64,000 nt of DNA, from positions 25,114,501 through 25,178,500 of the forward strand of contig NC_089039.1 in the NCBI RefSeq assembly GCF_034140825.1, in the 5' to 3' direction. Each line of letters opens with the position of its first letter. The stretch's first letter is position 1. A program made the position numbers and the translations under genes. Positions 47,493 to 61,474 of the stretch are shown one piece after another. The notes beneath the pieces were generated by a model. The model worked only from the letters and a program-made list of their open reading frames with translations. It made no database searches and was not told where the DNA came from. The stretch comes from Oryza sativa Japonica Group (taxonomy: Eukaryota > Streptophyta > Magnoliopsida > Poales > Poaceae).

Positions 47493-47618
47493 GAATTTTT
47501 TGTATTTTTAGATTTTTTTTTTTTAATATTTACAGAAATATTATAGCGCCGAAAAAATTTGCAAAACTAGACCCTGCCGCCCTTCGCAAGGGCGGCAAGC
47601 CGACGTGGCACACGGCGC
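47493..47618. repeat. MULE left terminal inverted repeat
   Basis: Starts GAATTTTTTGTATTTTTAGA and runs through ATTATAGCGCCG and CTAGACCCTGCCGCCC to CACACGGCGC. Bases 47523-47618 are an exact inverse of 54113-54208. Confidence 0.93.
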
Positions 47619-47731
47619 GCTGGACGGCGCGGGACGGCCGTCCTCCTGCCCCCTCCTGCCCTCTTGCCGCCCTGGCAAAGGGCGGCAGGACCCCCTTGCC
47701 GCCCTTACAGAAGGCGGCAGGCCTGGCCGCC

Positions 47732-47737
47732 TATAAA
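47732..47737 (+). promoter_or_regulatory. TATA box of the MULE transposase gene
   Basis: TATAAA in the context CCGCCTATAAAGCCC, just inside the subterminal hairpin cluster. A 5' leader with a probable intron (47867-48142, GTAATATT to CTTTGCAG) leads to the ATG at 48145. Confidence 0.55.
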
Positions 47738-48144
47738 GCCCAGCCGGCTCCTTTGAGGAGCCCATTCCCTCCTAACCTCTCCACATCAAAAAAAAAAAAA
47801 AAAAGGAGAAGGGGAGGAGAAGAAAAGAAGAGGCGAAGCCCTGCCAGTTTCAAACTTCGATTTCAGGTAATATTCGTAGATTATATACGTGACTAAATAT
47901 ATGATAAATGCACTGTATGAAATAGAGTTTTACCTGTGGTACTATATAAATATATATTGTTAGATGTAGCCATGTAGGTAACTTAGTAGATCTGTAGTAT
48001 TTGTAGTTATTAGGTTTGTAGTTTTAAATGTTGTTGAGTAACATTGCAATAGAATATATAAAAATTTAGGTACGTTGCAAAGAAGATATTACACTGTAGT
48101 CGTTTATTATGTAAAATAACGGCCTAGTAATTAACTTTGCAGAT

Positions 48145-50886
48145 ATGTCCAGTAAACTTATATTTCAACTATACCATGGTCAAGGAAACGTCCGTTATGG
48201 GCCAACTGGGGTAGATCTGTCAGAATTTATTGTAACAGCAAGGGGAATTGATAGGCCAGCCGAGAGGAGTGTACCTTCTATAAAAAAATGGTTGATGCGG
48301 GGCTTGGGAGTTGATCCACAGACTAGTGACATTACAATCTATGTTGTAGTAAGTCGGGCAACAGAGGGTTTTTATTGGGAACTAATGCCGGTTCAAAACT
48401 CTGGGATGTGGAGATGGTATGTGGAGAATGCATTGCAACGTGGGTGGCCTCTAGCTATGGTTCCGTATGTTCATCCGAAGGATCCAAGTGTACAGATGAA
48501 CATGGATGATGGCGAGGGGCCAAGTGCAGAAGTGAATGAGATTGAAGTGGATCAGGTCAACGCACCAGAGGAAGATGGAGTAGCTCCAGTAGTAGCTCCA
48601 GTAGGCATGCAACCTGGTGGAGTGGCTGACGAGGGGGAGACTGTGGGTGCCATTGTGGACGAAATGGAAAAAGAGGATAGTGACAACGAGCGTGTCGAGG
48701 AAGATGATTCGTCAGATGATGACGAGAACAATATTAATCCAGCTGAATGGGCTAGTGATGATTTTTCTGGTTTGGTCATCTCTGAAGGGGAAAATGTGAG
48801 ATGGGAGTACAAGGAAAACGAGATTATCGAGGGAGCGAGGTATGGTAATGGAGAAGACATGAAGGAGGCGGTGAAGCATTATGCAGTGTCACTTCATAGG
48901 GAGTTTTGGGTTGCCAAGTCTAACCGGACACAATATGAAGTTAGGTGTGTTAATGAAAAAGATGGGTGTCCGTGGAGAGTGCACGCCTATAAGGGGAAAT
49001 GGAAGGACTACTGGACAGTGTCGGTCGTTACGAAACATACTTGTTATCTACCTGGTGTTCAAAAATACCACAGGAACATTACATGTGCATTTGTTGCATC
49101 TGAGATGTATGCGCATGTCGTGGACAATCTGGCATATGAACCGAAGTCAATAATCCGACATATCGAACAGACTTTCAAGTATACAATTAGCTATGCCAAG
49201 GCGTGGAGGGCCAAACAGAAAATAATAGAGATGAGATTTGGAACTTATGAAGCCTCATATGACAATTTGCCACGTCTGCTATCTGTTATCCAACAAAGAA
49301 ACCCTGGGACCTCTTGTGCACTCAAGACATTCCCCTCAATTGAACATCCTGGCAAGACTGTGCTGCAAAGAGCGTTCTTAGCTCTACATGCATGCAAGAT
49401 GGCATTCGTGCACTGTCGTCCAGTTCTTTGTATTGATGGCACATTTTTGACCGGGAAGTATCGGGGCCAGATACTAACGGCAATTGGGGTAGATGGGAAC
49501 AATCAGGTATTGCCGTTGGCATTTGCTTTTGTCGAGAGCGAGAACACCGACAGCTGGTACTGGTTCCTCCATCTGGTTAAGACAGAAGTTGTTGGTATGA
49601 GGCCCAATGTGTGTCTAATACATGACAGGCACGCCGGTATGCTTCGAGCGATAGAAGAGTTAAAGTTTGGGACTATGGAAAGAGGATACCCTGGCCAGTG
49701 GGAAGATGTACAAAGCAGGTGGTGCATGCGTCATATGGGAGCTAATTTCTTCAAGCAATTTAAGAACAAGGAGTTGATGAACATGTTCAAGAGGCTATGC
49801 AATCAGAACCAGGAGAAAAAATTCAATGAGCTTTGGAAGAGATTAGATGAGTTGACAGGCAAATGTAGTGACCAGCGTGCAACAAGACCAGCGGCCGCTG
49901 TACCTGACCCTCCTCAAGCACTCGGAGCTCTCCCAACAGACAGTGTAACATTGGTTAGAAGAACTGGGGAGCAAATTCGAAAATTTTCTCAGTGGATTGA
50001 GAATGAGCCAAAAGAGAAATGGGCTAAGACTTATGACACAGGTGGTGCTAGATATGGTATAATGACAACAAATTTGGCGGAAGTTTACAACTGGGTGATG
50101 CGCGGTGTCCGTGGACTCCCACTAGTTGGTATAGTGGAGTTCATTTTACATGGGACATGCAAGTATTTCAGGGAGCGGTTCCAAGCAGTTTTTCCCTCTA
50201 TGCCGAACAACAACATTTTATTTGGAACTTTCATGGAGAAAAAACTAGCGGAGTGGCGTGCAAAGGCCATGAAACATCGAGCTCTAGTGCAAGGTACCCA
50301 ACAACACAGGTTTGAGGTACTCTGCCAAGACAAGGCAGGCAGGGGTATCTACCGCAAGAGAGTAAAGCAGGAGTGCGTTCTCAAAGACGACGGCACATGT
50401 CACTGCTCCTGTAGAAAGCCGACGCTGCTCCACAGGCCATGCACCCATGTCATTTCCGCGGCATCTGAGTGTGGCATCCAAGATGCAGTATATGTGTCAC
50501 AATACTTCTCCAAGCAAGCAATATATCACACATGGAGTGGCGAGATTTTTGGCTTCGGTGTAGCTGGGGAGTTCACAAAGATTAACGATCTGATAATCTA
50601 TATTCCTGACCCAACGAAACTCCGAGACAAGGCGGGACGGAGGAAGACTCGGCGCATCCGCAACGATATGGATGAGTCGGAGGCAGGCAGGGTGAAGCGG
50701 TGCAGCAAATGCGATGAACGTGGCCACACCTACAAGTATTGTCCTAAAGACAAGGAAAAACCAAGTGCGGCGGAGGCAGGTCTATCAGGATCAGCAGCAG
50801 ATGGAGCTCGCCCTACGGGTGAAGGCACTACTTCAAGGCGACCCCGTCCTAGACGTTCTCGTGGAACGACCGGTTACGTGGTGTAG
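48145..50886 (+). CDS. MuDR-type MULE transposase
   Basis: A 913-residue transposase of the Mutator superfamily with no break. Order: N-terminal MuDR domain (about 1-110), an acidic Asp/Glu linker (about 125-215), a DNA-binding zinc-finger-like MuDR segment ('YEVRCVNEKDGCPWRVHAYK'), the MULE DDE domain with 'CIDGTFLTGKYRGQILTAIG' (Asp 431) and 'CLIHDRHAGMLRAI' (Asp 494), a SWIM finger 'CHCSCRKPTLLHRPCTH' (C754, C756, C766, H768) and a CCHC knuckle 'CSKCDERGHTYKYC' (853-866). A basic Arg-rich tail may act in nuclear entry. The third acidic catalytic residue is not fixed by eye. The ATG follows directly after a probable leader-intron acceptor. Confidence 0.93.
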   Translation: MSSKLIFQLYHGQGNVRYGPTGVDLSEFIVTARGIDRPAERSVPSIKKWLMRGLGVDPQTSDITIYVVVSRATEGFYWELMPVQNSGMWRWYVENALQRGWPLAMVPYVHPKDPSVQMNMDDGEGPSAEVNEIEVDQVNAPEEDGVAPVVAPVGMQPGGVADEGETVGAIVDEMEKEDSDNERVEEDDSSDDDENNINPAEWASDDFSGLVISEGENVRWEYKENEIIEGARYGNGEDMKEAVKHYAVSLHREFWVAKSNRTQYEVRCVNEKDGCPWRVHAYKGKWKDYWTVSVVTKHTCYLPGVQKYHRNITCAFVASEMYAHVVDNLAYEPKSIIRHIEQTFKYTISYAKAWRAKQKIIEMRFGTYEASYDNLPRLLSVIQQRNPGTSCALKTFPSIEHPGKTVLQRAFLALHACKMAFVHCRPVLCIDGTFLTGKYRGQILTAIGVDGNNQVLPLAFAFVESENTDSWYWFLHLVKTEVVGMRPNVCLIHDRHAGMLRAIEELKFGTMERGYPGQWEDVQSRWCMRHMGANFFKQFKNKELMNMFKRLCNQNQEKKFNELWKRLDELTGKCSDQRATRPAAAVPDPPQALGALPTDSVTLVRRTGEQIRKFSQWIENEPKEKWAKTYDTGGARYGIMTTNLAEVYNWVMRGVRGLPLVGIVEFILHGTCKYFRERFQAVFPSMPNNNILFGTFMEKKLAEWRAKAMKHRALVQGTQQHRFEVLCQDKAGRGIYRKRVKQECVLKDDGTCHCSCRKPTLLHRPCTHVISAASECGIQDAVYVSQYFSKQAIYHTWSGEIFGFGVAGEFTKINDLIIYIPDPTKLRDKAGRRKTRRIRNDMDESEAGRVKRCSKCDERGHTYKYCPKDKEKPSAAEAGLSGSAADGARPTGEGTTSRRPRPRRSRGTTGYVV

Positions 50887-51196
50887 TTCGTGTGTTGTAT
50901 GTTGGCAAAAGGCTTTGCTTGTAATTTCGTTCGAACTTATCGATATGTTCGCATTGTGTTGTGTTGCGAACCACTTGTTAGACTTCCGCATGTAATGTCT
51001 TTATGTTTTACGGCTTGTAATTTTGTTTTATGTTATTTCATTCTCGTTACGTGCCTTTGTGTAACGAAAGTTATGTTCTCAATAATCTGCACTCTTGCAT
51101 GTCTCTATAAGTATTCTTCCGTTTCAGATAACTTGTTTTTACAATTATATTATTACCTTCTTATTTACCCTAACATGTAACACGTTACTTGCAGAG

Positions 51197-53890
51197 ATGG
51201 CACATCCTGAGTTGTTGGATCCGGCGATAGATCAGCGCCACCGGTCGTACCTTACTGCGGTGGAGGGGGCTCAGCTTGGGACGTTCCGTCCACGGTCGTC
51301 ACGTGAGCGACTTTTGGTTCACGACTCCTTCGTCGAGAGGTATGGTTTTACTGTGTTCACGACACCGGGCTTACCTTACTACGGTGGAGGGGGCTTAGCA
51401 ATGTGTTCATTTTAACGTCTGGTATTATTTCGCTTTCGCAGGTTGCGTGAGGCCGGTCTCTTACCGTTGGCTCGGCTAGTTGAGGCCGCGACCGGCGACG
51501 ACGACGTGACGAGACGTTGGGACCCGGACAGGTCCCTCCTAGCAGCGTTGGTCGACCGGTGGAGGCCGGAGACGCACACTTTTCACCTGCCGTGCGGTGA
51601 GGTAGCCCCTACCCTGCAGGATGTCTCTTACTTGTTGGGGCTACCGCTCGCGGGAGACGCTGTCGGGCCAGTTGACATGGGTGTCGACTGGAAGGACGAG
51701 CTGACGGCACGTTTCGCACCCGTGCAGCGCCTACCAGGTCTACCGCTCGAGCCGTTGCAGCAGCACCGCAACACCGGGCCTACGAAGAGGTGGCTGCTTC
51801 AGTTCACTGTAAGTTCTTTCTACCTAAACTGACGTGTATTATGTACGTAACTTGTAAAGTGCCTAACATTTCATCCAACGCTTGCAGGTTGACCAGCTAC
51901 CGGAGGAGGCCGACGAGTACTCCTTCAGCCGTTGTTTGGAGGCGTACTTGTTGTGGCTTTTTGGGTGGGTGATGTTCTGTGGTAGTCACGGACACTCGGT
52001 CGACCGGGGTCTCGTGCACTACGCCAGGAGCATCGCCGACGCCGCGGTCGGTGAGGTGCCTCAGTGGAGTTGGGGCTCCGCGTTGCTGGCGGCTCAGTAC
52101 CGTGGCCTCTGCGAGGCTTGTACCAGGACGGACCCTGGCGCGATCTTCGGTGGGTGCCCTCTCTTCATTTCTCTTTGGGCGGCTGAGAGGATTGCGATCG
52201 GCCGCCCCCTTGTGGAGCACCACCCTTACGACGCGTCGCTGTACGAGAACAGACCGGCGGTCGACTACCCAACGATGGGTACTCTGTGGTGCCGGCGTCA
52301 GGTACGTCGCTAGTATTTGGTAATGTTGTCCTACTATTGTTAACTTCATCCTACGTCACACTGACCTTATTGTATTGCAGCGCCGATGGGCTCACGTGCA
52401 GGTTAGGCGGTCGTACGCGGAGTTTGTGATGGAGTTCGACCGCCTTCTGCCGACGGACGTAGTGTGGGAGCCCTACAGTGCCTTGCTTACCCACAGTCGG
52501 GCGCCGCTAGGCCTGTCCACACTCTGCACGAGGGACCAGGCGTACTGGATGACTACGGTTCCGATGGTGTTCGACATCTGTGTCGAGCCGCACGCACCTT
52601 ACCGCGTGATGCGGCAGTTCGGCTTCCGTCAGTCCTTTCCAGTCCCGTTTCCGGCGGGCGTCACGGCTGCCGTTCACCGGTAAGCCGTTTTACTACGATT
52701 TAATATGTTGCATTAACATCGGGCTGTCCATAATAATTTGCTTTGTTTGTCGTTTGCCCTAATACAATACATTAATTTGCAGGTACTCGCGCAAGGGTCA
52801 GCACTCAGCTGGTCACTGGCCTGCCAAGTTGGGGCCTTTTCTCGACGACTGGTTGCTTGCTACCGAGGAGGTCGTGGACCACGCGGGAGAGCCACACACG
52901 GAGGAGGGGTATGAGGCGTACCTACGTTGGTATCAGCCACACACCCGTACTAGAGTCACCTACGCTCCGACGGAGCAACAGGCCCACGCCGCGAGCGCCA
53001 GAGACCTCTACGCCAGGCACCGCGACCAGGACTTCGCTCGTGCGGTGAGTACCTTGCATCGCACCATCGTCTCATCATCCTTTCTGTTGGACAAAGGCTA
53101 CGAATATTTACGTTGTAATTAACCGTGCAGGCCGTTGAGTGCAACAGGGTCGTCGTTGATGCTACAACGGCGATCCAACGGTTAGGCGCGGGGATTGAGG
53201 TGGGGGCAGACGAGCACCTGTCGACGTACACGCGGATACGGGACTCGATGCGCTCGGTTCTCCGTGCGCTGACCTGTCGTGCTGCCGACGTTGCTCAGGC
53301 AGACGCAGCACCACAGGTGCGTCCCCGACCGACTGCTCCTCGTCCAGCTGCGCACGTTCCTACGCCGACACCCCCTCCCTTCGGAGGTACGTATATTCAA
53401 GGTCTATTTGTACATCATCAATCAATTGATACTCAATTTATGTGTAAGCTTACAAGTGTCGCGTCGTCGATGTGTAGGCTTCGCTCAGCCTGGGACGACG
53501 CCGGGCGCCCACTCCTGGCAGGCTGCGGGGTCATCGTCACAGGCAGGTGTGTCGGCCTCGCTGTCTGCGCAGTTCTGGCAGGACGCCGGGACTTCGTCAC
53601 AGCCGCCCGGCACGTCTTGGCAGGGTCCTACCGGGACTTCGTCCGAGCACGGGTGGGCTTCCGCCACGCACTTCGACATTAGTGACTTCGACTTCCCGGA
53701 CATTATCGGTCCCTCACAGCTTGGAGGCGCACCGCCGGTGCACACGCAGGAGCAGTCGCCCTCCACCCCACTCCCAGACCCTCGCGCTACCCGTGCTGTC
53801 CCACCGGATCGCTTCACGTACTCCCAGGACCACGTGCGAGCACAGGCCCGGAGGACCAAGCGGGGTCGCGGCGCGAGTCACGGCCAGTAG
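51197..53890 (+). CDS. MULE-borne plant mobile domain (PMD, MAIN-like) protein
   Basis: Second gene of the MULE. Exons 51197-51339, 51442-51808, 51888-52301, 52381-52679, 52783-53044, 53131-53386 and 53478-53890 join in phase to 718 codons. The body is an 'aminotransferase-like, plant mobile domain': 'RWRPETHTFHLPCGEVAPTL', 'QDVSYLLGLPLAGDAVG', 'CLEAYLLWLFGWVMFC', 'GGCPLFISLWAAERIAIGRP'. The last exon is a Ser/Gln/Trp-rich low-complexity tail ending in basic 'RRTKRGRGASHGQ'. PMD proteins occur in plant transposons and as host MAIN/MAIL1 proteins, which act in silencing and genome stability. Its role in the element is unknown; helping transposition or countering silencing are guesses. All splice sites are canonical. 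Confidence 0.88.
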
Positions 53891-54112
53891 AGCAGACATC
53901 TCTTTATTTTTCTTTACATTCTTGTACTATATGGTTGTAAACTGAATATGTTGTTGTTTATATTCGGGACTCGCATTCCTACACTTCGCTGTTACGTTTT
54001 CCAAAAACAGGAGTCCTTTCCAGCCGTTGTGCAGAGAGGAAGCTGCCGCCCTTGCAGAGGGCGGCAAGCCCTCGGCTCCCCGCGGCCCGTGCGCGCCGTC
54101 AAGACGCACACG

Positions 54113-54238
54113 GCGCCGTGTGCCACGTCGGCTTGCCGCCCTTGCGAAGGGCGGCAGGGTCTAGTTTTGCAAATTTTTTCGGCGCTATAATATTTCTGTA
54201 AATATTAAAAAAAAAAATCTAAAAACAAAAAAAACTCC
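54113..54238. repeat. MULE right terminal inverted repeat
   Basis: Ends AAAAAAAACTCC next to the target duplication. The inner 96 bp are identical in inverse to the left repeat. The 3' end of the element lies about 100 bp from the eL38 ATG. Confidence 0.92.
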
Positions 54239-54336
54239 CCCATCGGCTCCTACAAAAATCCACCTCCTCGCCGCCGCCGCCCTTCCATTGCTAGGATTTA
54301 CAGCTGCAGAGCAGGTTGCCTCCTCCCCTCGCCGCC

Positions 54337-55546
54337 ATGGTAAGAGCTTCTCCTCCTCCTACTTCAGCCGCATCTAAGTTATTAGATCTCCTTTCAGTTC
54401 GTGTAGTTTTATTAGCTTGGAGTAGATCTAGCAAGTTTGCTTTCAGTTCGTGTAGTTTTATTAGCTTGGAGTAGATCTAGCAAGTTTGAGTAGTTTAAAA
54501 TGTCACCAGAGTTGATGATTTCGTGAGAAATACAATGGATTCAGTTGAGGATTTGAAGATAAATTCTCAATAGATGTTTGATAGTATGATGTTATGTTAA
54601 ACGTAGCAGCTTCACATCGGTTTTTTTTTTGTACTGATGTGATTGTAGTATATTTGATGATATTGCATTCCTGAAGTGAAATCATGGCACGCTGGTTAAA
54701 TAGCCTAATTTATTTCCAAGTAGCCTAATTTATTTCCAATACTATGATTAGCTGCAAGTTTGGGCCTCTTATTCCTTTTATTTTCATATAGCCGAAGCAA
54801 ATCCATGAGATCAAGGACTTCCTTCTCACAGCGAGGAGGAAGGATGCCCGCTCCGTGAGGATCAAGAGGAGCAAGGATGCCGTCAAGTTCAAGGTGCGCT
54901 GCTCCAGGTACCTCTACACGCTGTGTGTACATGACACTGACAAGGCCAACAAGCTGAAGCAGTCTCTCCCCCCAGGTATGCAGACGGGTTCAACCCAGTC
55001 TGATCTGGAATCATTTCTTTTGTTTCTAAATGTCTCCATTGTATGGTTTAAATCTGGATGGAACGAGATGCAAGTCTACTACAAATTCAGTGAAGATGTT
55101 TACCTAGACATTTTATATATAGCATGGCATAGGCTGTGAAAGCAGTTATCATTCCTATAAATATTGTAGAAGAAAAAAACTGTTATGGAATAGAACATCC
55201 TGACCCTTTTTCAGTGTTGTAGTGCATTTCAATTTGTTTTCTTGTAACACTTGTAAAATCCAGATTGCACTAATATATCTGCGCTTTTCTTCCCTATGAT
55301 TACATTAGATTAGATTAGATATGCTGTTTCAAGCAGAAATCCAAATGTAACATGCTTTTTTGGACACCATTTGAGCTAGATATCCATGCCCTCGAGTAGA
55401 TAACATTACTGTTAGCTAAAATCTTGCTTGTGTCTTTTTCCTTATGTGCATTATTACTACATTTAGCTCGACTGTATCTCTGGAACTTTTCAGAGAACTG
55501 AAATATGCTTGTATCTCTTGCAGGCTTGACCGTTCAGGAGGTTTAA
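54337..55546 (+). CDS. RPL38: 60S ribosomal protein L38 (eL38)
   Basis: Cytosolic large-subunit protein eL38. Exons 54337-54339, 54792-54975 and 55524-55546 close to 70 codons, giving the usual 69 residues: [19 protein letters not shown], then [20 protein letters not shown] and an ending LPPGLTVQEV. The first exon holds only the start codon (ATG followed at once by GTAAGA), a pattern common in ribosomal-protein genes, where intron 1 begins beside the AUG. Only about 90 bp separate the start codon from the MULE target duplication, so the native promoter seems displaced. Expression may now depend on sequences in the MULE end or on intron 1. Confidence 0.95.
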
Positions 55547-56536
55547 GCATTCGAGACAACAAAGAAAATGGTTCTGTAGACAACTTCTGGGTTTTTCTTG
55601 TTTAATTTGGACCCTCGTGGTTGGAAGGAATTGACTGATACGCCTCCGTTTGATATTACAAATGTATTAGTGATGGTCCATGACTTTGCTTCTCATGAAA
55701 AATTTGAGATAGTGTAAGGTTGTTTTGTTTTTTCTCAGTGCAATCTTTGGCAGTTGCTACCTTCCATCTGTTGATGTGTGGATAGTTCATAGTAGTATGC
55801 TATTGTAACTTACTACTAGTAATACAGTACGTACGTAGTATGTTGTTATGTTTGACTATTTGATGTACTTTTTTTTATAAAGTTATTAAATATGTGCATC
55901 AATATTATTAAATTGGTAAAATTTTGGTATTGTCAAAATTTGGTAAGGTTTATTTTGGCTAAAATGTGACTTGCGCCTGTTTGTCAGACTGATCTTAAGC
56001 TACAGTATTCTGACATGGAGGATGCCAAGACACGTGGAACTGGTGACGTGGCATTCTCCCAGTGGCTACGAGAGAGGTACGGCGAGCTGTGATTGGCTCA
56101 CCAGAGGTGGACAGTGAATTTGTCACACTTTTGTTCATTTATTTAGTGGGCTGTTTGACGCGGTCGTCGGGGCCCAGTCATGTGGGGCCCATCTGTCAGC
56201 TGTGGGCCTGGAAAGTCATGGTCCACCGTGGACTTCTCCAAGTCCACGTCTTCGTGCGACGTCGCCCTCCATCTGGCCGGTCCACCACGGAAGACCGACC
56301 CGAATCCCGCAAATGGCCTTCTCCTTTAGCTAAAACCACAAGACTGCCATTCTCTACGAAAAGGCTTGCAAAACGGTGAGTGGCATAGGCTGTAAATAGT
56401 TCTGATTTTTGAGGTTATTTCGGGCGTCAGTTGGCCTACAAATATTCCAGCGTCGCACTGGGAAAGCAGCAGTGAAGCGTACAGCCGAGCTACCACCACT
56501 CTCCGGCGCCGGCGAGCGGCGGACACGGCGACGGCG
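55547..56536. other. eL38 3' flank and calreticulin promoter
   Basis: The 3' UTR of eL38 and the upstream region of the calreticulin gene. GACGTGGCATT near 56045 and CCACG-type motifs near 56035 and 56225-56290 recall ER-stress or G-box-like elements, but this is weak. No gene is seen. Confidence 0.4.
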
Positions 56537-60398
<3,862 letters not shown>

Positions 60399-60616
60399 GG
60401 TCTCCAGATTATCCCATTCTTTCAAGGAACTTCAGGAAGTTAGTGTTGCCCATCGACTATTTCATCACCCAATTGATGATTGTACCAATAAAATAGAACA
60501 TGTTATTTCGAGGACAGAACAAAGCTTTATTTCAGGTGTGGATAGCACACTACAACACGAACTGATGCTGTTCACCTGAAACCAAGTAACAAACTGAAGA
60601 TGTGAAAGCTAGAACG

Positions 60617-61140
60617 TACATTTTTGGGCAGTAACAATATGCTAGCGAAGAGGACGATATGTTTCCATCTTCCAGTAATATTTCTCCTTATTAGTGCCTT
60701 AGAACATAGAAAATAAATCACTCTAGGTTGTGAAATATAAACTGTACTTTCATTGTACTTCAGTTATATATATCTGGCAGTGTGTGTTACTAATGTTCAG
60801 AGAGTAATGTTTTCCTTTCTTCTATCGTCTGTTTGGTGTGGCACTAAAGTGAAGTGCTTGCTACCTAGCAACTCCCCAAGTTGCCCATAAATAAGTTAGC
60901 TGCTGCTACTCCGCTACTAGAAAACTGTAAAACCCCTGGCAATCTCCTTCCTCTGTCCATGAGAAAGCAGAGTCAGATAGTGTAGAAGTCGAACGCTGTC
61001 TCGGCGCTTCGACGACGCGAATGCTTTTGAGAATGGGATGCATGAGGAACGCGAACGCAAGCTGCAGAGTTGGCGGCCGATATGCTACGGTTGCAACGCC
61101 ATATAGTTCTTCACGCCAGTAACCTAGCGTATCACAGTCC
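60617..61140. repeat. Segmental duplication, copy 1
   Basis: Starts near GGCAGTAACAATATGCTAGC and includes AGTGCCTTAGAACATAGAAA, CACTCTAGGTTGTGAAATA, a TATA-like CCCATAAATAAG (60888) and TTTTGAGAATGGGATGCATG. All recur in the same order and orientation in 63421-64000. On the minus strand a 78-codon frame (61142-60906) covers the distal part but is not recognised. Confidence 0.8.
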
Positions 61141-61159
61141 ATCAGTCTGAGGTCGAGAT

Positions 61160-61269
61160 TAGAGGTGTAAGTGGGTCAGCCGCGAACCTATTTATAGATC
61201 AAAATAAGCGGGCTCGCGGCTTATTTTAGTCTATAAATAGGTTTCGCGGGTTAGCCACTTACACCCCTA
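61160..61269. mobile_element. Small hAT-type MITE
   Basis: A 110-bp element from TAGAGGTGTAAGTGG to CCACTTACACCCCTA, almost wholly palindromic. The 8-bp flanks GTCGAGAT and CCCGAGAT agree in 6 positions, in line with a worn hAT duplication. Confidence 0.65.
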
Positions 61270-61474
61270 CCCGAGATCAGCTCGATTGGTAAGATTTCGA
61301 GGAGAGCTTACCAAATGATCTCAACCATCACCGAACAACACACTGATTGTAGGTGCACCCGGGTGACTGACAGTCTAGAGAGGGATCCAGCAGCTAGGGA
61401 TCCAGCAGCTACATAACCCGCTGTTATTGTGTTAAAGGGTAGAACATTGTACGCCGTTGCTCCAACCATGCGAT

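Larger units (their letters stand above)
47493..54238. mobile_element. Complete Mutator-like element (MULE) with transposase and PMD gene
   Basis: A 6746-bp element bounded by a perfect 9-bp target duplication CCCATCGGC (47484-47492 and 54239-54247). Terminal inverted repeats are about 126 bp; the inner 96 bp (47523-47618 and 54113-54208) are identical, and only the outermost T-rich stretch differs slightly. Inside are an uninterrupted MuDR-type transposase frame and a seven-exon plant-mobile-domain gene, both on the plus strand. Subterminal GCCGCCCTT hairpins lie at both ends. Identical repeats, exact duplication and open frames suggest recent and perhaps autonomous transposition. It sits in the 5' region of the eL38 gene. 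Confidence 0.93.

Noticed and set aside
51897-52349. Minus-strand frame opposite the PMD gene
   Set aside because: Overlaps a well-spliced coding exon and resembles no family.
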